Positions 1 to 11,899 of a stretch of DNA of 64,000 bases are shown here, piece by piece. The position numbers were made by a program, and so were the translations under genes. The notes beneath the pieces were generated by a model, which was not told the origin of the DNA, searched no databases, and saw nothing but the letters and a program-made list of their open reading frames with translations. Source of the stretch: Silene latifolia (taxonomy: Eukaryota; Streptophyta; Magnoliopsida; Caryophyllales; Caryophyllaceae); assembly GCF_048544455.1 (NCBI RefSeq), contig NC_133538.1, forward strand, positions 455,217,311 to 455,281,310, read 5' to 3'. The stretch's first letter is position 1; each line of letters starts with the position of its first letter.

Positions 1-1590
1 GCAAAAATCGCCATAAGATAAGGATTTTGAATTATGCGAATTGATTCCTTCGGAACCCAGTCGATCGACTTGATATAGTGGTCGATCGATCAAGGGTTAA
101 AGATCTGAGAACTCTTTTTTCTCTTTTTCGAATCATTTTTTCTTTCTTTCTTTTTCCTTTTCTTTGAACTTCTTTCCTCCTTCATTCTTTTTATCCCACA
201 AAATCTCAATAAGAGCAAATGCTACCAAAAACCGAGTAACAATCCCAAGAACATAGACTACTAGCTTGACAAGGGCAGGCTAAATGTAGGATGTAGTAAT
301 TGGACAAAAAGGCTGTTTTGGCAGTGTGAAGCTTATTGGGCAAAATGAATAAAGAGAAACCTCTACCACATGTGTCAACAAACCACAAACCGAATGCATA
401 CAGGTATTAAGCAGATCAAGTTCATATTTATGCACATTAATGTAACATGTCTCATAAGGAGTACTACTCACATCCTAGATAAACTGGTCATACATGTCAC
501 CAGTTATAGGCTCTAAACCTTAGAAAATATGATGTAGCTTGCCAAAATTCTAAGTCAAGTCTCAAGTTCAGCAAATAATTAACGAAAACTCGTAGATATG
601 CACTTATACGATTCTACTAATAACATGTCAATTAGCAAGGCTTAGGCATAAACAGGTGAAATTGCAATGTCATCATTGAAATACTACCGTTCCGACTCGA
701 CTAAATGCTAAAATAAACATGCAAATTTTGAATTTTGATGAAATTTTTCAATTTTTTTTGGAAATTTCTTTATACATAAGATAAATTAAATAAACAATGC
801 AAACTGAAATGTAAACGTGAATGCAAGCAAATGATATGCGACGCAAAACCCTTCCCCAAACCAAATCGCACAATGTCCCCATTGTGCAAAATCATGTAAT
901 AAGGAAAAGAGAAACGGGAATTTGCGAGAAAATAAATAAATACGACAAGAAGTAAAACTTGGGAACTCACAAGACTTTAAGCGCAGCAAAAGGAAACCTC
1001 CCCAAACCAGCGTGAGCTAGGAGGTTTTAGTGGCTAGCAGTGCTACCAAAAAGTACCTTAAAAGACAAAAGGACCACGCATAAGTCCGAGAAAACAATTT
1101 TGAAGCGGTATTATGTGCACAATTGAGAAAATAGAAGAAATAAATAATATGACGGAAGGTAAAGTGGAGTAGAAAACTCCCTCAATTCCGCAAATCGACC
1201 AAACACAGCAGGGGAGAGGTCGTGAATAGGTACAGCAGTCCAGGGCGGTCGATCGACCACCTAGCCCAGTCGATCGACCAGTGAACAGAAATGAAGCTCC
1301 GGAATCAGGGAGCGTATGCGGCCCGTTGATCGACTATACAGGTCAGTCGATCGACCAAAAATAATGATGTAACTTCTGATTTATTCGTATTTGCTCAATA
1401 ACTTGAGCTAATGAGGTCTAAAAACCTGCATGTGCACAATAATACGCGTCCAAAATTGCGCAAAACCCAAAGTAAAGTCTAAAGTACTTAAAAATCCTAA
1501 ACAAAATAATTAAATGCGAAGTCTCGCGCACACAAAAGCAATAAAATAGTTTAAAAGCAATAATATGAAGTTTTTGATATAGCGCGTGAT
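1..1590 (-). other. 3' noncoding module of Gypsy-1
   Basis: This stretch contains no convincing gene. It aligns by eye, in the same order, with the 3' noncoding part of Gypsy-2 (about 17690-18400). Shared landmarks are a hairpin at 868-887 (Gypsy-2: 18365-18384), a second hairpin at 482-505 (Gypsy-2: 17966-17989), the phrase ggagtactactc at about 458-470, and polypurine-like 12-mers at 851-862 and 997-1008. TCGATCGA palindromes occur at about 60-95 and 1247-1350. It is probably an untranslated RNA region of the element. Confidence 0.6.
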
Positions 1591-1593
1591 CAA

Positions 1594-1911
1594 CTAGTAG
1601 TTGATCAAGAATGGCCACGGTATGGCCCACTTCGTCGGCTTCTGGCTACAAGAGGTAGCCTCAACGGTGCTCATCTTCTCAGCTGCACCTTTCTCAAGTT
1701 CAGCATCCGTAGAGCTTGACGGATCAACAGCTTTGTCATCTCCCCAATCAATGACCTCTTCCGGTTCATCAAAGTCCAAGTCGGACTTTCTCACTCTGGC
1801 TGGCTCATCTTCAAGCTCCTCATCAGTGCCATAGCTCAGGCATCCAAGACCGCCTCTTGAAACGACTTGCTCCTTCACAACTGGAGTTACAGGCACCTCG
1901 CCCTTCCCCAA
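1594..1911 (-). CDS. Short acidic reading frame inside Gypsy-1, function unknown
   Basis: A 105-codon frame lies between the protease and the 3' noncoding module. It is rich in D and E in its middle (for example ELEDEPARVRKSDLDFDEPE) and has no domain I recognise. It starts just downstream of a polypurine-like 12-mer at 1903-1914. It occupies the place where an autonomous relative would carry pol or the env-like region. It may be a chance frame or a remnant, so confidence that it is a real product is low. Confidence 0.25.
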   Translation of the reverse strand: MGKGEVPVTPVVKEQVVSRGGLGCLSYGTDEELEDEPARVRKSDLDFDEPEEVIDWGDDKAVDPSSSTDAELEKGAAEKMSTVEATSCSQKPTKWAIPWPFLINY

Positions 1912-2149
1912 ACCAGCTCCTGCAATATCTAAAACAGCAGATTCTTCCTCCTTTTTGCTCCCAGTCTAGGGCGGAGGTGTTACAACAGGAATAGGAATAG
2001 AGACAGACATATCAGGAAGCACAAAATAGGATTTCTTTTCAGAAACCGTATTATAAGTGACAGGCCACATGGGGTCCTTCTTCCTAGCTGTATGGGCAAA
2101 GACAATGGAATGCTTGCCTACCTTAAAGGTCAAAGTACCAACCAACATC

Positions 2150-2750
2150 AATAATCGCACCAAAGCGGTGTGCGAAATGGCCTACCTAGGATGATAGGTA
2201 TGTGGGCATCCTCAGGCACATCTAGGACCCCAAAGTCTACAGGGAAGAAAAACTTCCCTATTTGCACAGGGATGTCCTCCAAGACTCCTATAGGCTGGAC
2301 CGCAGAGCGATCAGCCATCTGAACGGTCATGCTCGTAACTACAAACCTATTTAATTTTAACTTTCTAGCAAGACTCAAGGGCATGACGCTAATACTAGCT
2401 CCTAGGTCACATAATGCCTTCTCAATAGAGAAGGTACCTATATTACAAGGAACGAAAAAGCTACCTGGGTCCTCTAGCTTATGGGGTGCAGTGTGTGTCA
2501 AATAAGAACATGACTCTTGAGTGAGTGCGACAGTATGCACAGTTTCAAGTGACCTCTTTTTAGACAGTAATTGCTTCATAAACTTCATGTAAGTGGGCAC
2601 TTGATTCACTAATTCAAGGAAAGGTACTTGTACGTTTAAACTACGAACAACATTTTCAAATTTATTGAAAGATACCTGTTTCTTCGTCGGCACCAATCTC
2701 TCCGGGTAGGGGGCTGTAAGAAGTAACTTAGCCCTCTCCTCTAAATCTCG
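2150..2750 (-). pseudogene. Gypsy-1 retropepsin-like aspartic protease region
   Basis: The protein reads CDLGASISVMPLSLARKLKL, the D-(L/T)-G-A active-site pattern of retroviral-type proteases. It is followed by a second conserved block ending PIILGRPF, typical of the gag-protease part of Athila/Tat-lineage elements. In the family the enzyme cleaves the Gag polyprotein inside the particle. It belongs to a fossil element and is not expected to be a host gene. Confidence 0.8.
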
Positions 2751-2994
2751 CATGCCGGCATCCGTGGACTTAGGCTGGAAGTCCACTACCTTCTCCTTAT
2801 TGAAGCTTGACCCCTCTTCAGACCGTCTCAAATATGAACCATTGATCGACATTGGGTCGTACTTCGGAACCGGGACTGACCCATCAGCACTCGGGTCTTG
2901 CCCCAATACTTTCGGAGTTGTCGTACCCCGAAACAAGTGATCCCTCAGATTATCGGGCATTGGAGGACGAAATTGTTCAATATCAGCAGCGCCC

Positions 2995-3105
2995 TCGGTC
3001 GATCGACCATGTTGCTCAGTCGATCGACCGGATTCGACAGTACCAGAAGCTCCTGTAACTCGCACTTCAGTCGATCGACTGGGTGTATCAGTCGATCGAC
3101 TGATA
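2995..3105. repeat. Paired TCGATCGA palindromes inside Gypsy-1 coding DNA
   Basis: Four copies of the palindrome GTCGATCGAC (flanks vary) lie within about 100 bases, in two pairs spaced roughly 20-25 bases apart. They fall in the linker between gag and protease. The same motif recurs in the LTR and the 3' noncoding part of this element. Confidence 0.8.
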
Positions 3106-3149
3106 TACCTGGTAGACGCCTTTTTCTTGCTATTACTTGTTACAGCTTT

Positions 3150-4680
3150 ATTCTAATTCGGTTTCGCCCCATCTTTTTCATCAGCGTCCTCTACCATGGC
3201 AAGCCTCTCCAGGGTAGACCCACTCCTCAAAGTAATGGCATTTAGGGTCTTTTTCTGGTCAGTTTGAGTCGGTAAGTGTCCCGGAGCTCGAGTTGTACTC
3301 TTGCTAGCCAATTGAGCAATTTGGCTCTCTAGTAGTTTCATTCCGGCCTCTCTAGCTTGGGACTCCTTTTGCAACATATTCTTCAACTCAGCAAAGTCAG
3401 AATTTTGAGATTGTTGCTGGTGCGGCACATAGGGAGGTTTTTGATATGGTTGTTGTTTGTGAGGGGGCACATAAGCTTGCTGCTGCTGCGGAGGTTGAGT
3501 CGGATTCAGGACATTCTGGCTACTCCACCTCAAGTTAGGATGGACATTCGGCTCATAGTACGTGTTTGTCTGCCTGTAATGTTGAAAGGCAGCACAAGAC
3601 TCGAAGGGACTAGGACAATTTTCTGAGACATGTCCCTCAGCTCCACATCTTCTACGAGGCATTTAAAGGACCGTCTCGAAACAAAGATTCACATGATACA
3701 TCCCTCCTTTTGAAGCTCCTCCCAACTCGTATTTGTCAAACCTCGCCGTGAGAGCCTCTAATGCGACTACGAGAGGGGATTCAAAGACCTCCTCCGATTG
3801 CCTCTCGAATTCCCATATTCAGCTTTATGGGTGGCTAAGTCATCAATGATCTTCCACCCCTTAGTCTCTCCCATATTCTCAGCAAATCGGCCATTGGCTG
3901 CAGCATCCAAAATAGCCCTCTGATCGTCATACGGCCCATTATAGAACTGATTGCAAAGACTCCATTTTTCGAACCCATGGTGCGGAATAGTTCGCACCAG
4001 CTTCTTGAAACGGACCCATGCTTCATGAAAGTTCTCATCAGGTCCATGTTTAAAGCTCGTGATCTGAGCTCTAATGGCATTCGTCTTCGAGGCAGAGAAG
4101 TATTTCTTGTAGAATGCCAAGGACAAAGAATTCCAGTCGGTGATCCCATGAGCGGCTCGATCCAGATCTCTGTACCACTCCCTTGCAGCATCACGGAGTG
4201 AGAATATAAACATGGTCTCCTTTATCTGGTCCTGGGTCACACCGGTCGGTGGGGTATAGAGCGAAAATAATCGATAAATATCTCCATATGCTTGGCTGCA
4301 TCTTCATTTGCAGACCCCGAATCGGTTCCTCTTAACTAAGTTGATATAGGAAGGCTTCGGTTCGAATTTCCTATCAGCTCCAGGTAATTCGAACCCCTTG
4401 TATAGATTTGCAGATGTCGGCTCAGAATGACTTGCTATAGTTGCTTCTTCAGCCATGACTAGAATTTCCAGAGATGTGACTGTCTCAGCTAAAGAGGTAG
4501 AACCAGGAGATGTAGGTGGGTCTTCTTCGAACAATTCGTTCTCGTAGTAACTAGACAGAGTACTCAGCTCTTCCTCTCTCGGCAATATCCTAGATGATCG
4601 TCTCAACTCACGCAAGGTCTTCTCAATCTCAGGATTGAAAGGTACTAATTCACCACCCTGTGTCCTGCGCATAAGAAGAA
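3150..4680 (-). pseudogene. Gypsy-1 gag region
   Basis: The region contains the plant retrotransposon gag core (AAREWYRDL, later YKKYF, then the conserved WVRFKKL and QFYNG). A cysteine-bearing segment (RRRCGAEGHVSENCPSP) resembles a zinc knuckle, and a Q- and P-rich linker follows. In the family Gag forms the virus-like particle and binds element RNA. The closest sequence in the window is the Gypsy-2 gag at about 23520-24600, which shares the same motif order. The region is interrupted, as expected for an old copy. Confidence 0.8.
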
Positions 4681-4776
4681 ACTACAAAAAGAATATAAGA
4701 AAAGTTTAAGGAACGGATGTCCCTTAAACTAAGAAACAGACTAAAATAAAAACAACTAAAACTTAGAACAATTGCC

Positions 4777-4794
4777 TCCCCGACAACGGCGCCA
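4777..4794 (-). promoter_or_regulatory. Primer binding site of Gypsy-1 (tRNA-Asp type)
   Basis: The minus strand reads TGGCGCCGTTGTCGGGGA directly inside the LTR, which matches the tRNA-Asp-type primer site used by Athila/Tat-lineage elements. It marks the LTR/internal border and fixes the strand of the element. Confidence 0.85.
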
Positions 4795-4798
4795 AAAT

Positions 4799-6244
4799 TA
4801 GATACCCGTCGTTGTGAGCACCAAAAATAATATTTATAATTCCTATTAAAACTAACCTAGGCTTGTGGTAACAGGGTCGAACCACAAGGAGGCGAATGTA
4901 ACTAAAAGTTGTCTAAATTTAGTCTAAAGTAACAAGAGTGGGGGTTGGTTTGATTTGGTCTATAGCTAATAACAATAAAAATTAAACTAAAGAAATATAT
5001 TAAATCAAATATAAAGAAGGGTACTAGGATGGTCGGTTCACTATAGTTTCGGCGGCAACAAACTAAGTCGGTCTAAATCAAACACATGAGGCGGGAAAAT
5101 AAGAGGTCCTCTCGGTCCACTCTTTACAGATAGCATCTTTCGATCTCGCTATAAGTCCCTAATATCACTAATACTAACTCTCATCCTGAAAAGTGACTAA
5201 TAATCTAAACTTTACCTATCTTTCGATCTCAGCATAGTTTAGTCATTTTAATTGGTGATCTAACAACTGTCCCTATCTCTCGATCTAATGGGTCAGTCAC
5301 ATCCTAAACATTCAAATAGTCGTGTGCACTCGATTCGTCAAATAAAGAATTAAAACAATTAAAACGAAGGAAAAACCTCACGTGGCCAGTCGATCAACCA
5401 GGTATGGCGGTCGATCGACTGACACGCGATTTCAGTCCATGTTAATTCTACACCGCCTAATCCTACAGTTCCCCTACATCCTAGCACAAGAAATTTAGCT
5501 ACTCATACTGAAATTAAAGGCAACAATAAAATTGGCTAAATAAACTACAGAATTCATGATTAATGCGGTAAAATAAACAATTAACATAAGACGGCAATTC
5601 AGCTTTGGGGAAACTGATCTAGCAATTCTACAACTACGAATGAATGCAAAATAAATGAATAAAACCAGAGAATACCGTGTGAATTACGAAGGAAAAGAAC
5701 AAAGCCGAATGCAACAGTGAATTGTATTCAATACCGAAGTAATCCTCGAACCCTAATTAATAAACTCAAACTAAACGGAATTGAAAACTGAATAAGAACT
5801 TCCTCCTTTTCTGAATGTTCTAGGTTACGTTATATAGAAAATATACGTAATACTTATTATCAAAACCTAAACACAATGGGCTTGCTTTTCCTCGATCTTC
5901 TTATTCACGTCTGATTAGCGTCTTGGTCGATCGACCAAGCATGGCGGTCGATCGACTGCCCTGAGCTGAACAATAGCTACTGGAACCCACAGGTTGGTCG
6001 ATCGACTAAAGGCAGTGGTCGATCGACCGAAGTAGCTGATAGTTGGCTTCTATAATCTCGTGGATTTGTCTTTTGGGCCTTGAAACGCGCACCAAGCTCG
6101 TTCCTTAAGTGAATTCTTCACGTCAAATGCAATGCAGGATACTCAGGGACGGATTTAGCTCAATTTCCGTTGAATTCTTCACATTTCTGCAATAATGTAC
6201 AAAAACACGAAAGTAGACGGAAATAAGGAGAATAGTAGCATACA
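4799..6244 (-). repeat. 5' LTR of Gypsy-1
   Basis: The segment between the primer binding site and the CACTA junction is about 1.45 kb with no gene. Its left end resembles the left end of the Gypsy-2 LTR (TAGATACCCGTCGT against TGACACGTCTGTCGT). It carries paired TCGATCGA palindromes at about 5385-5430 and 5925-6035. The partner LTR lies outside the window, so identity and age cannot be judged. Confidence 0.7.
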
Positions 6245-8499
6245 CTACTAAAATGAGCTCTGAAATGTGTGTAAAACAGGATGTAAAACATCATATAAAA
6301 GACACGCATTTGTCGTTGTTAATTTCCGGCCCTAAACAACCTGGAAATGATATAGATTTATATTTGGAACCTCTTCTAGATGATTTGCGATTGTTGTGGG
6401 ATAGTGGGATAGAAGTATTTGATGCATATAAGAACGAAACTTTCAATTTGAGAGCGATGTTATTGTGTACAATAACAGACTATCCGGCTTATGGCGACCT
6501 TTTTAGGGCACACAGTTCATGGGAAAGAGGCTTGTCCATTGTGTGGGGAGGATATCGAGTCTGAATACTTGAAGTCTTCTCGTAAGTATGTGTATATGGG
6601 AAATAGGAGGTTCTTGTATCATGACCATTGTTATCGCAAGATGCAGAAAGCATTCAATGAAAGACAAGAACTTCGTCAACCTCCTAGAATTTTGAGTGGG
6701 CATGAAGTTTATCAGAAAGTAAAGCATATTGAGATAGATTATGGGAAGAAGAGCGGCTCTAAATTGTCTACTCGTGGGTATAAGAAAAGATCCATATTTT
6801 TTGATAAACTTCCATATTGGCCTGACCAAGGTCGCATTGCCTCGATTTCATGCACATTGAGAAAAATGGCCGTGATAATATTATCAATACCCTTCTGAAT
6901 GTTCCTGGTAAAACAAAGGATAACGCCGCAGCTAGGGAAGATATGAAAATGATGGGTATTAGGCTAGAGTTGGCACCACGAAGAGAGGTAATCGTACATT
7001 TTTACCGCCCCGCCACTTATACCCTTTCACGGAATGAGAAAAAGAGTTATGTGCATGCTTGAATGGAATTAAAGTGCCACATGGTTATTCGTCGAACATC
7101 AAAAGCCTAGTGTCGATGCAAGACCTAAAACTCACCGGGTTAAAGTCACATGATTGTCACACTTTGATGCAACAATTACTACCTGTGGCTATTCGTTCCA
7201 TTTTACCTGAAAAGGTAAGATATGCTATAACTAGATTCTGTCTCTTCTTCAAGTCCATATGCGAGAAAGTCATCGATCCCGATGACGCGGATTCATTGCA
7301 GGACCTCGTTGTAACCTCTCTTTGTCAGTTGGAAATGTATTTTCCACCCTCTTTCTTCACTATCATGATTCATCTGACCATTCACTTGGTTAGGGAGATT
7401 TTGTACCTTGGGCCCGTGTACTTGAGATACCGAAAGATTGATGAAAGTCTACAAGGACTATACATCTAATCGGTATCGTCCGGAAGGTTGTATTGCTGAA
7501 CGCGCTATTTTAGACGAAGCTCTTTCATATTGTTACGCTCATCTCTCCCCTGAGGAGTTGATTGGCGTTCCTAAGAATCGTCATAGTGACTGGATGACCG
7601 GAAAAGGTATTAGGGGCCGGGTTGAAAAAATTGTGACACGTGAAATGTTGCATTTAGCACACACGTATGTGCTAAACAACGAAGATGAGGTACAACCTTA
7701 TATTCAACAACACAAAGATGAGCTCAAATACGATCACCCAAACAAGACCGAGAAGTGGATTGCGAACGAGCATACAAAGACGTTTGCAGAGTGGTTTAGG
7801 AATATTGTCTTAGAGTGTACGGATCAAACTGGTGATGACATCTCTCCTAGGTTACTACGTCTTGGTTTAGGTACAAATGCCAGGGTCACCTTTTACAACA
7901 GTTTTGCCATTAATGGATATACTTTTTACACCCGCGAGTAAGATGAGTTGAGCACAATGCAAAATAGTGGTGTGAGTTCTGAATTTGAGGCAATGCACTT
8001 TGCTACTTCAAAAGATAAAAAGCCTATTTGGGGAAAATGCCATTATTATGGTGTTATTCAAGAAATATTGGTACTAGATTACATTGATTTCACAATGCCT
8101 TTGTTGCAATGTAACTGGGTTGATAACAACATCCATTGTGTCCAAAAGGATAAGACGGGATTTACGTTGGTTAATCTGGGTAAGGTTGGCAATAATAAGG
8201 ATGATCCTTTCATAATGGCATCCCAAGCTAAACAAGTGTTCTATGTCACCGATCCTATGGATAAGAAGTGTTCTGTTGTACTGTCTATAAGGAGTAGAAG
8301 GAGTAGTCCATCCGATAATGGTGATGATGATCAGGATGTCGTTTTTTAGGGAATAGATCACTCTACCACTGTATCTTATTTCGACGATGTTGACACTGAT
8401 CATGAGGACACTGAAAGCATCTATATGCGTGATGACCATGGTGAAGGTATTTGGGTTAACGAAGAAACTATGACATCCAAGAAACGTCCCCGATCCTGA
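6245..8499 (+). pseudogene. TNP2-type CACTA transposase, 5'-truncated and decayed
   Basis: The conceptual protein has Transposase_21 landmarks in order: LLISGPKQPGNDIDLYLEPL, then YDAY-type and FPAYG-type equivalents (VFDAYKNE, DYPAYGD), CPLCGEDIESEYL and MGNRRFL. It then has the DUF4218 region (HDCHTLMQQLLPVAIRSILP, LCQLEMYFPPSFF, NRYRPEGCIAERAI) and the DUF4216 region (LVLDYIDFTMPLL, ASQAKQVFYVTDP). The order and spacing match En/Spm-type transposases. The N-terminal part is missing because Gypsy-1 abuts codon sequence at about 6245. The reading frame changes several times between 6490 and 7950, and an in-frame TAG at 8347-8349 is followed by a further 49 open codons ending at TGA 8497-8499. 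It cannot make a functional enzyme. Confidence 0.9.
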
Positions 8500-8846
8500 G
8501 ATAGTTTGATGGTTTAATTTATTGGTAAATCAATAATTTGATGGTTTAATTTTGAGTCATTTTCAGACCAATAATTTGATGGTTTAATTTGTTAGTAAAT
8601 CAATAATGGTCATTGTTAAATAAAAATTCCCAAATTTACATGGCATGGTAAATCCTGTAGCTTAGATATGCAGTATGCATTCATGCTGGTGTTGTCTTAT
8701 GTTCTTGATCTTATTATTAGATGTGGATGCTGGTGTTGAAATTACTGAATAATGTTGCAGTATATGGTGCTTCTCTCACATTCAGATATGTATATATTGT
8801 TACAGGTTTGGACTGTAATGGAATTACAGTAATTTTTTTTAAAAAA
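8500..8846 (+). other. Noncoding 3' flank of TNP2
   Basis: This AT-rich stretch has the phrase aatttgatggtttaattt repeated about three times near 8530-8600. No gene is seen. It probably holds the 3' untranslated part of the transposase gene. Confidence 0.5.
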
Positions 8847-9171
8847 AAAGGTTCAACAATAACAACGGTTATTTTTAAATTACCCCGTTGTTAATACTTT
8901 CAACAACGGTTATAGTTACATTACCCGTTGTTATTACTTTCAACAACGGTTATAGTTAAATTAGCCGTTGTTATTACTTTCAACAACGGTTGTAGTACCT
9001 CTACCCGTTGTCATTGATTTTTTTGACATATTTCATTTTGGCGCAAATTTGGTGAAAATATATTACAACGGGTATATTTTAACCGTTATAATAAAGTTTT
9101 GACAACGGTTGACTTATATTGACCCGTTGTTATTGACATATAACAACGGTTTTGCTTTTATAACCCGTTGT
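8847..9171. repeat. Internal cluster of AACAACGGT / ACCCGTTGTT paired repeats
   Basis: About seven units of roughly 40 bases are seen. Each has a forward AACAACGGTT-like arm and a reverse ACCCGTTGTT-like arm separated by 12-20 AT-rich bases, so each unit can form a small hairpin. The same motif makes up the right subterminal region (26329-26830). In CACTA elements such repeats usually sit near the ends and bind the accessory TNPA-like protein; here they lie between two genes. Confidence 0.85.
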
Positions 9172-9657
9172 CAATAGTCTGTCTTAATAAAAAACTAATT
9201 TACAAACACATACACACACAATACACAATAAAGCAACACCAATTCAACCGTTGGTATCCTGAGTTAATTCTTCCTCGCTTTCTACATTATCGTTGCCGGT
9301 CGTCGCCCAATTTCCGACACCCAGATTCCGTTGCCTTCCCTTATCATCCTGCTCGTTCTCTTTATCATCATCATCAACAGGTATGTTCACTTTAATTTTG
9401 TGTTTCGTCATTTGGGTTTTAAGACGATCATCTTTTTTCTTTTTCATGCATCTGTTTGTTTTTTGTCTTCTTTGTTATCTTTATCATCCCGCATCATCTA
9501 CTTCACTCCTCTTATTAGGGTTTAGGATTTTAGAAGCTCAATCTGTTGTTTTAAATTTTCATTCCTATTAGGGATTAGGGTTTTAGATAATACTCTACAT
9601 GTACGTTGTTAAGTTGTTCATTTCCTATATCATTCATATTTGGGTTTTAGGATTATC
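9172..9657 (+). other. Presumed leader of the second CACTA gene
   Basis: No domain-bearing frame is seen in this stretch. It contains pyrimidine-rich tracts and ends just before the ATG at 9658. By position it should hold the promoter or 5' untranslated region of the second gene. No TATA box could be assigned with confidence. Confidence 0.35.
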
Positions 9658-11899
9658 ATGGGTGAAAAACGGAAAAGAAGTCAAAAGAATAATAAGCCTG
9701 AGGATAATAAGCCTGGTGAGAGGGGTGCTACGAAGTGCCCGAAAGTCCTTGCAGCTATAGCCGCTAAAGAGCCGATGGAAATAACATGGAGCTCGAAGAG
9801 TTTCCCTACTGGCCCAAATGCGGGTTATTTCTCCAGTTGGATTGGATGTTGCACATGACAGTTTGTGCCTATCCATTTAGATGATGTTAGAAGTTTGAAT
9901 CCAAAATTGGCGGAGTTATACTTGGCTCGTGTAAAGGAAGGCTTTATTATACCCGATGAAAGCCATGATAAGTATTTAATGCATAAGGCGGCGGATGTCC
10001 ACAAAGCGCGGGAGGTGTAACGTTGCTAGGGATTGATTGTATGTGGACAAGGCAACGGGGGAGATGCGTAAGAGCCCACCGGAAAATAAGTGTCCCACCA
10101 TCAGTCAGGAACAATGGGATCTTTTCAAAAAGATGAGAACTACTGAGAAGTTTCAGGTTAAATATCCTCGCCTTTTAACGATTTACCTATCATTTTTTTA
10201 ATTAATGAGTCCTTTATATAATCTTTTTCTTATCTCATCTACTTGCGCTTTTATATAATTATTTGAAGACCGTTAGCAGAAGAAATAGTGCTAACATTTC
10301 ATGCAAGAAGGGGAAATGGTATGGTTCTTGAGGCGGTTACAGAAAGATAGAAGAGAACCCCGTAAGTAGCATGCATTATTCCCCTGTGAGACTTTATTTT
10401 TTTAATCACACTTGGACTTGCATTGATACAAATTTACATGTATAAATGTTACCATGTTAATGTGTAGGTGGCAAAGGGAGTAAAAGAGGTGGATCGGCAT
10501 GTAACTTATAAAGAAGGGCACACGCCTAAAGGATCCCGGTCGCGTGACAAATATGATGAGGAAGTGTTGGCCAACATAGTAAGCATTATTTTATTAAGAC
10601 GAGTTCATTACTAACTTTATTATTTTAGTCACAAATATAATTTGAAGTTTATTTAATATATTATAGGACAACGTATTGAAAGAGGTAGAAGAAGGGAAAT
10701 TCACTCCCAGTGGTCGTAATGACGTTCTTGCTAGAGCGATCGGCCGACCCGAACATCCAGGTCGTTTGAGGGGTGTCCCGTTACAGGTTGGAGTAACGAA
10801 ATATTATGGGACAACTGCCCCGATAAAGAAGAAAAGGAAGACTAAGTCTGAGAAGGCTGACATGGTACCATTTATTCTATTATTTTTATTTAAGTTCAAT
10901 TCACATGTTATTGTTGGGATAAAAATTGCTGACACATTACATTCTTGGCACGCAGCTTCAGTTAATGGCATCAGTACTACTAAAGTTGAATGCTGGAGGC
11001 AAGCTTTCCGAAGAAGAAGTGAAGATGATGGAGGATGTCATTTGTAAAGGGGGTAATAAGATACAACAGATTGGTCAAGAGGCCGAGAACACTACTACCT
11101 TGGCAATACATGAGAAGGAAGTATCGGTCAACGAGATTCAGAAAGATCAGGTACCTAATGCTTCTTTGTCAAATAACTAAAGCCGATCAGGTACCACCTA
11201 ATACTTCCTTATTTTTCTTTTCTTTCTTTTTTTGGGTAAGATCAGGGGAGGTGTTCCCTGCCAACTCTAATGCTATAACTTCTGACATCGTGCCATTGGT
11301 TAATTTTATTAGGTAAATAATGGGTCTGAAAAGGAGATGCAACTTGAGAAGACGGCTGATGGAAAACAGCATACATCCCCTTCAAGTCAGTTCCCTGTTT
11401 TCAGTAAGGTATGCATACATGAAGTGTTTAATTAGTTAAGTTTATATGAATTCTATTAAATTTTGGGATATAATAATGTATGTGTATATTCTTCAGGCCG
11501 TAAACAAGAGGGTAGTAGTTATTCTTGCTGACCCTAAATTTGAAAATACAAATGTGCGTGTTGGCCGGGGTCTCGTAGAAATGCACACCAAATCAGCAGC
11601 GGTAACTGTAGTTCATGGCGAAAAACTTTTGCCGAACCATAGAAAAGTAGAGATAACTACAGTCTTTCCAGGCCATGAAAACTTTCAACTGTCTGTCCCA
11701 GTTCGTGACGACATTACCATTATGGGAGATGTGGTTGGGAGTTTCATCCAATGGCCTGAAACTCACATCTACTTGGCTCGGTCGTCTCCGCCTCAGCAGC
11801 CGAAAGCAGTTGAGGTTAGAAGAAATACCTTTATATATATGTTACATTTTTAATTGTTGAATGTTTTTATATGTTAAATTTATATGTTTTTTTTTGTAG

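Larger units (their letters stand above)
1..6244 (-). mobile_element. Gypsy-1: Athila-like Ty3/gypsy element without pol, 5' part
   Basis: This is the 5' portion of an LTR retrotransposon on the minus strand; its 3' LTR lies left of the window. Reading down the minus strand there is an LTR (to 4799), a tRNA-Asp-type primer binding site, gag, an aspartic protease, and then a long noncoding stretch to the window edge. No reverse transcriptase, RNase H or integrase motif is visible after the protease, where Ty3/gypsy elements normally carry them, so it looks non-autonomous. The coding part is broken, with roughly three or more breaks. The right border abuts TNP2 coding sequence, which indicates insertion into the CACTA transposase gene. 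The exact LTR end is uncertain by about 4 bases (6240 or 6244). Family membership rests on the primer site and the resemblance to Gypsy-2. Confidence 0.82.

Noticed and set aside
6243-6256. CACTACTAAAATGA as the left terminus of the CACTA element
   Set aside because: It matches the right end only in the first eight bases, no subterminal repeats follow, and transposase coding homology starts within a few codons. It is more likely coding sequence next to the Gypsy-1 border.
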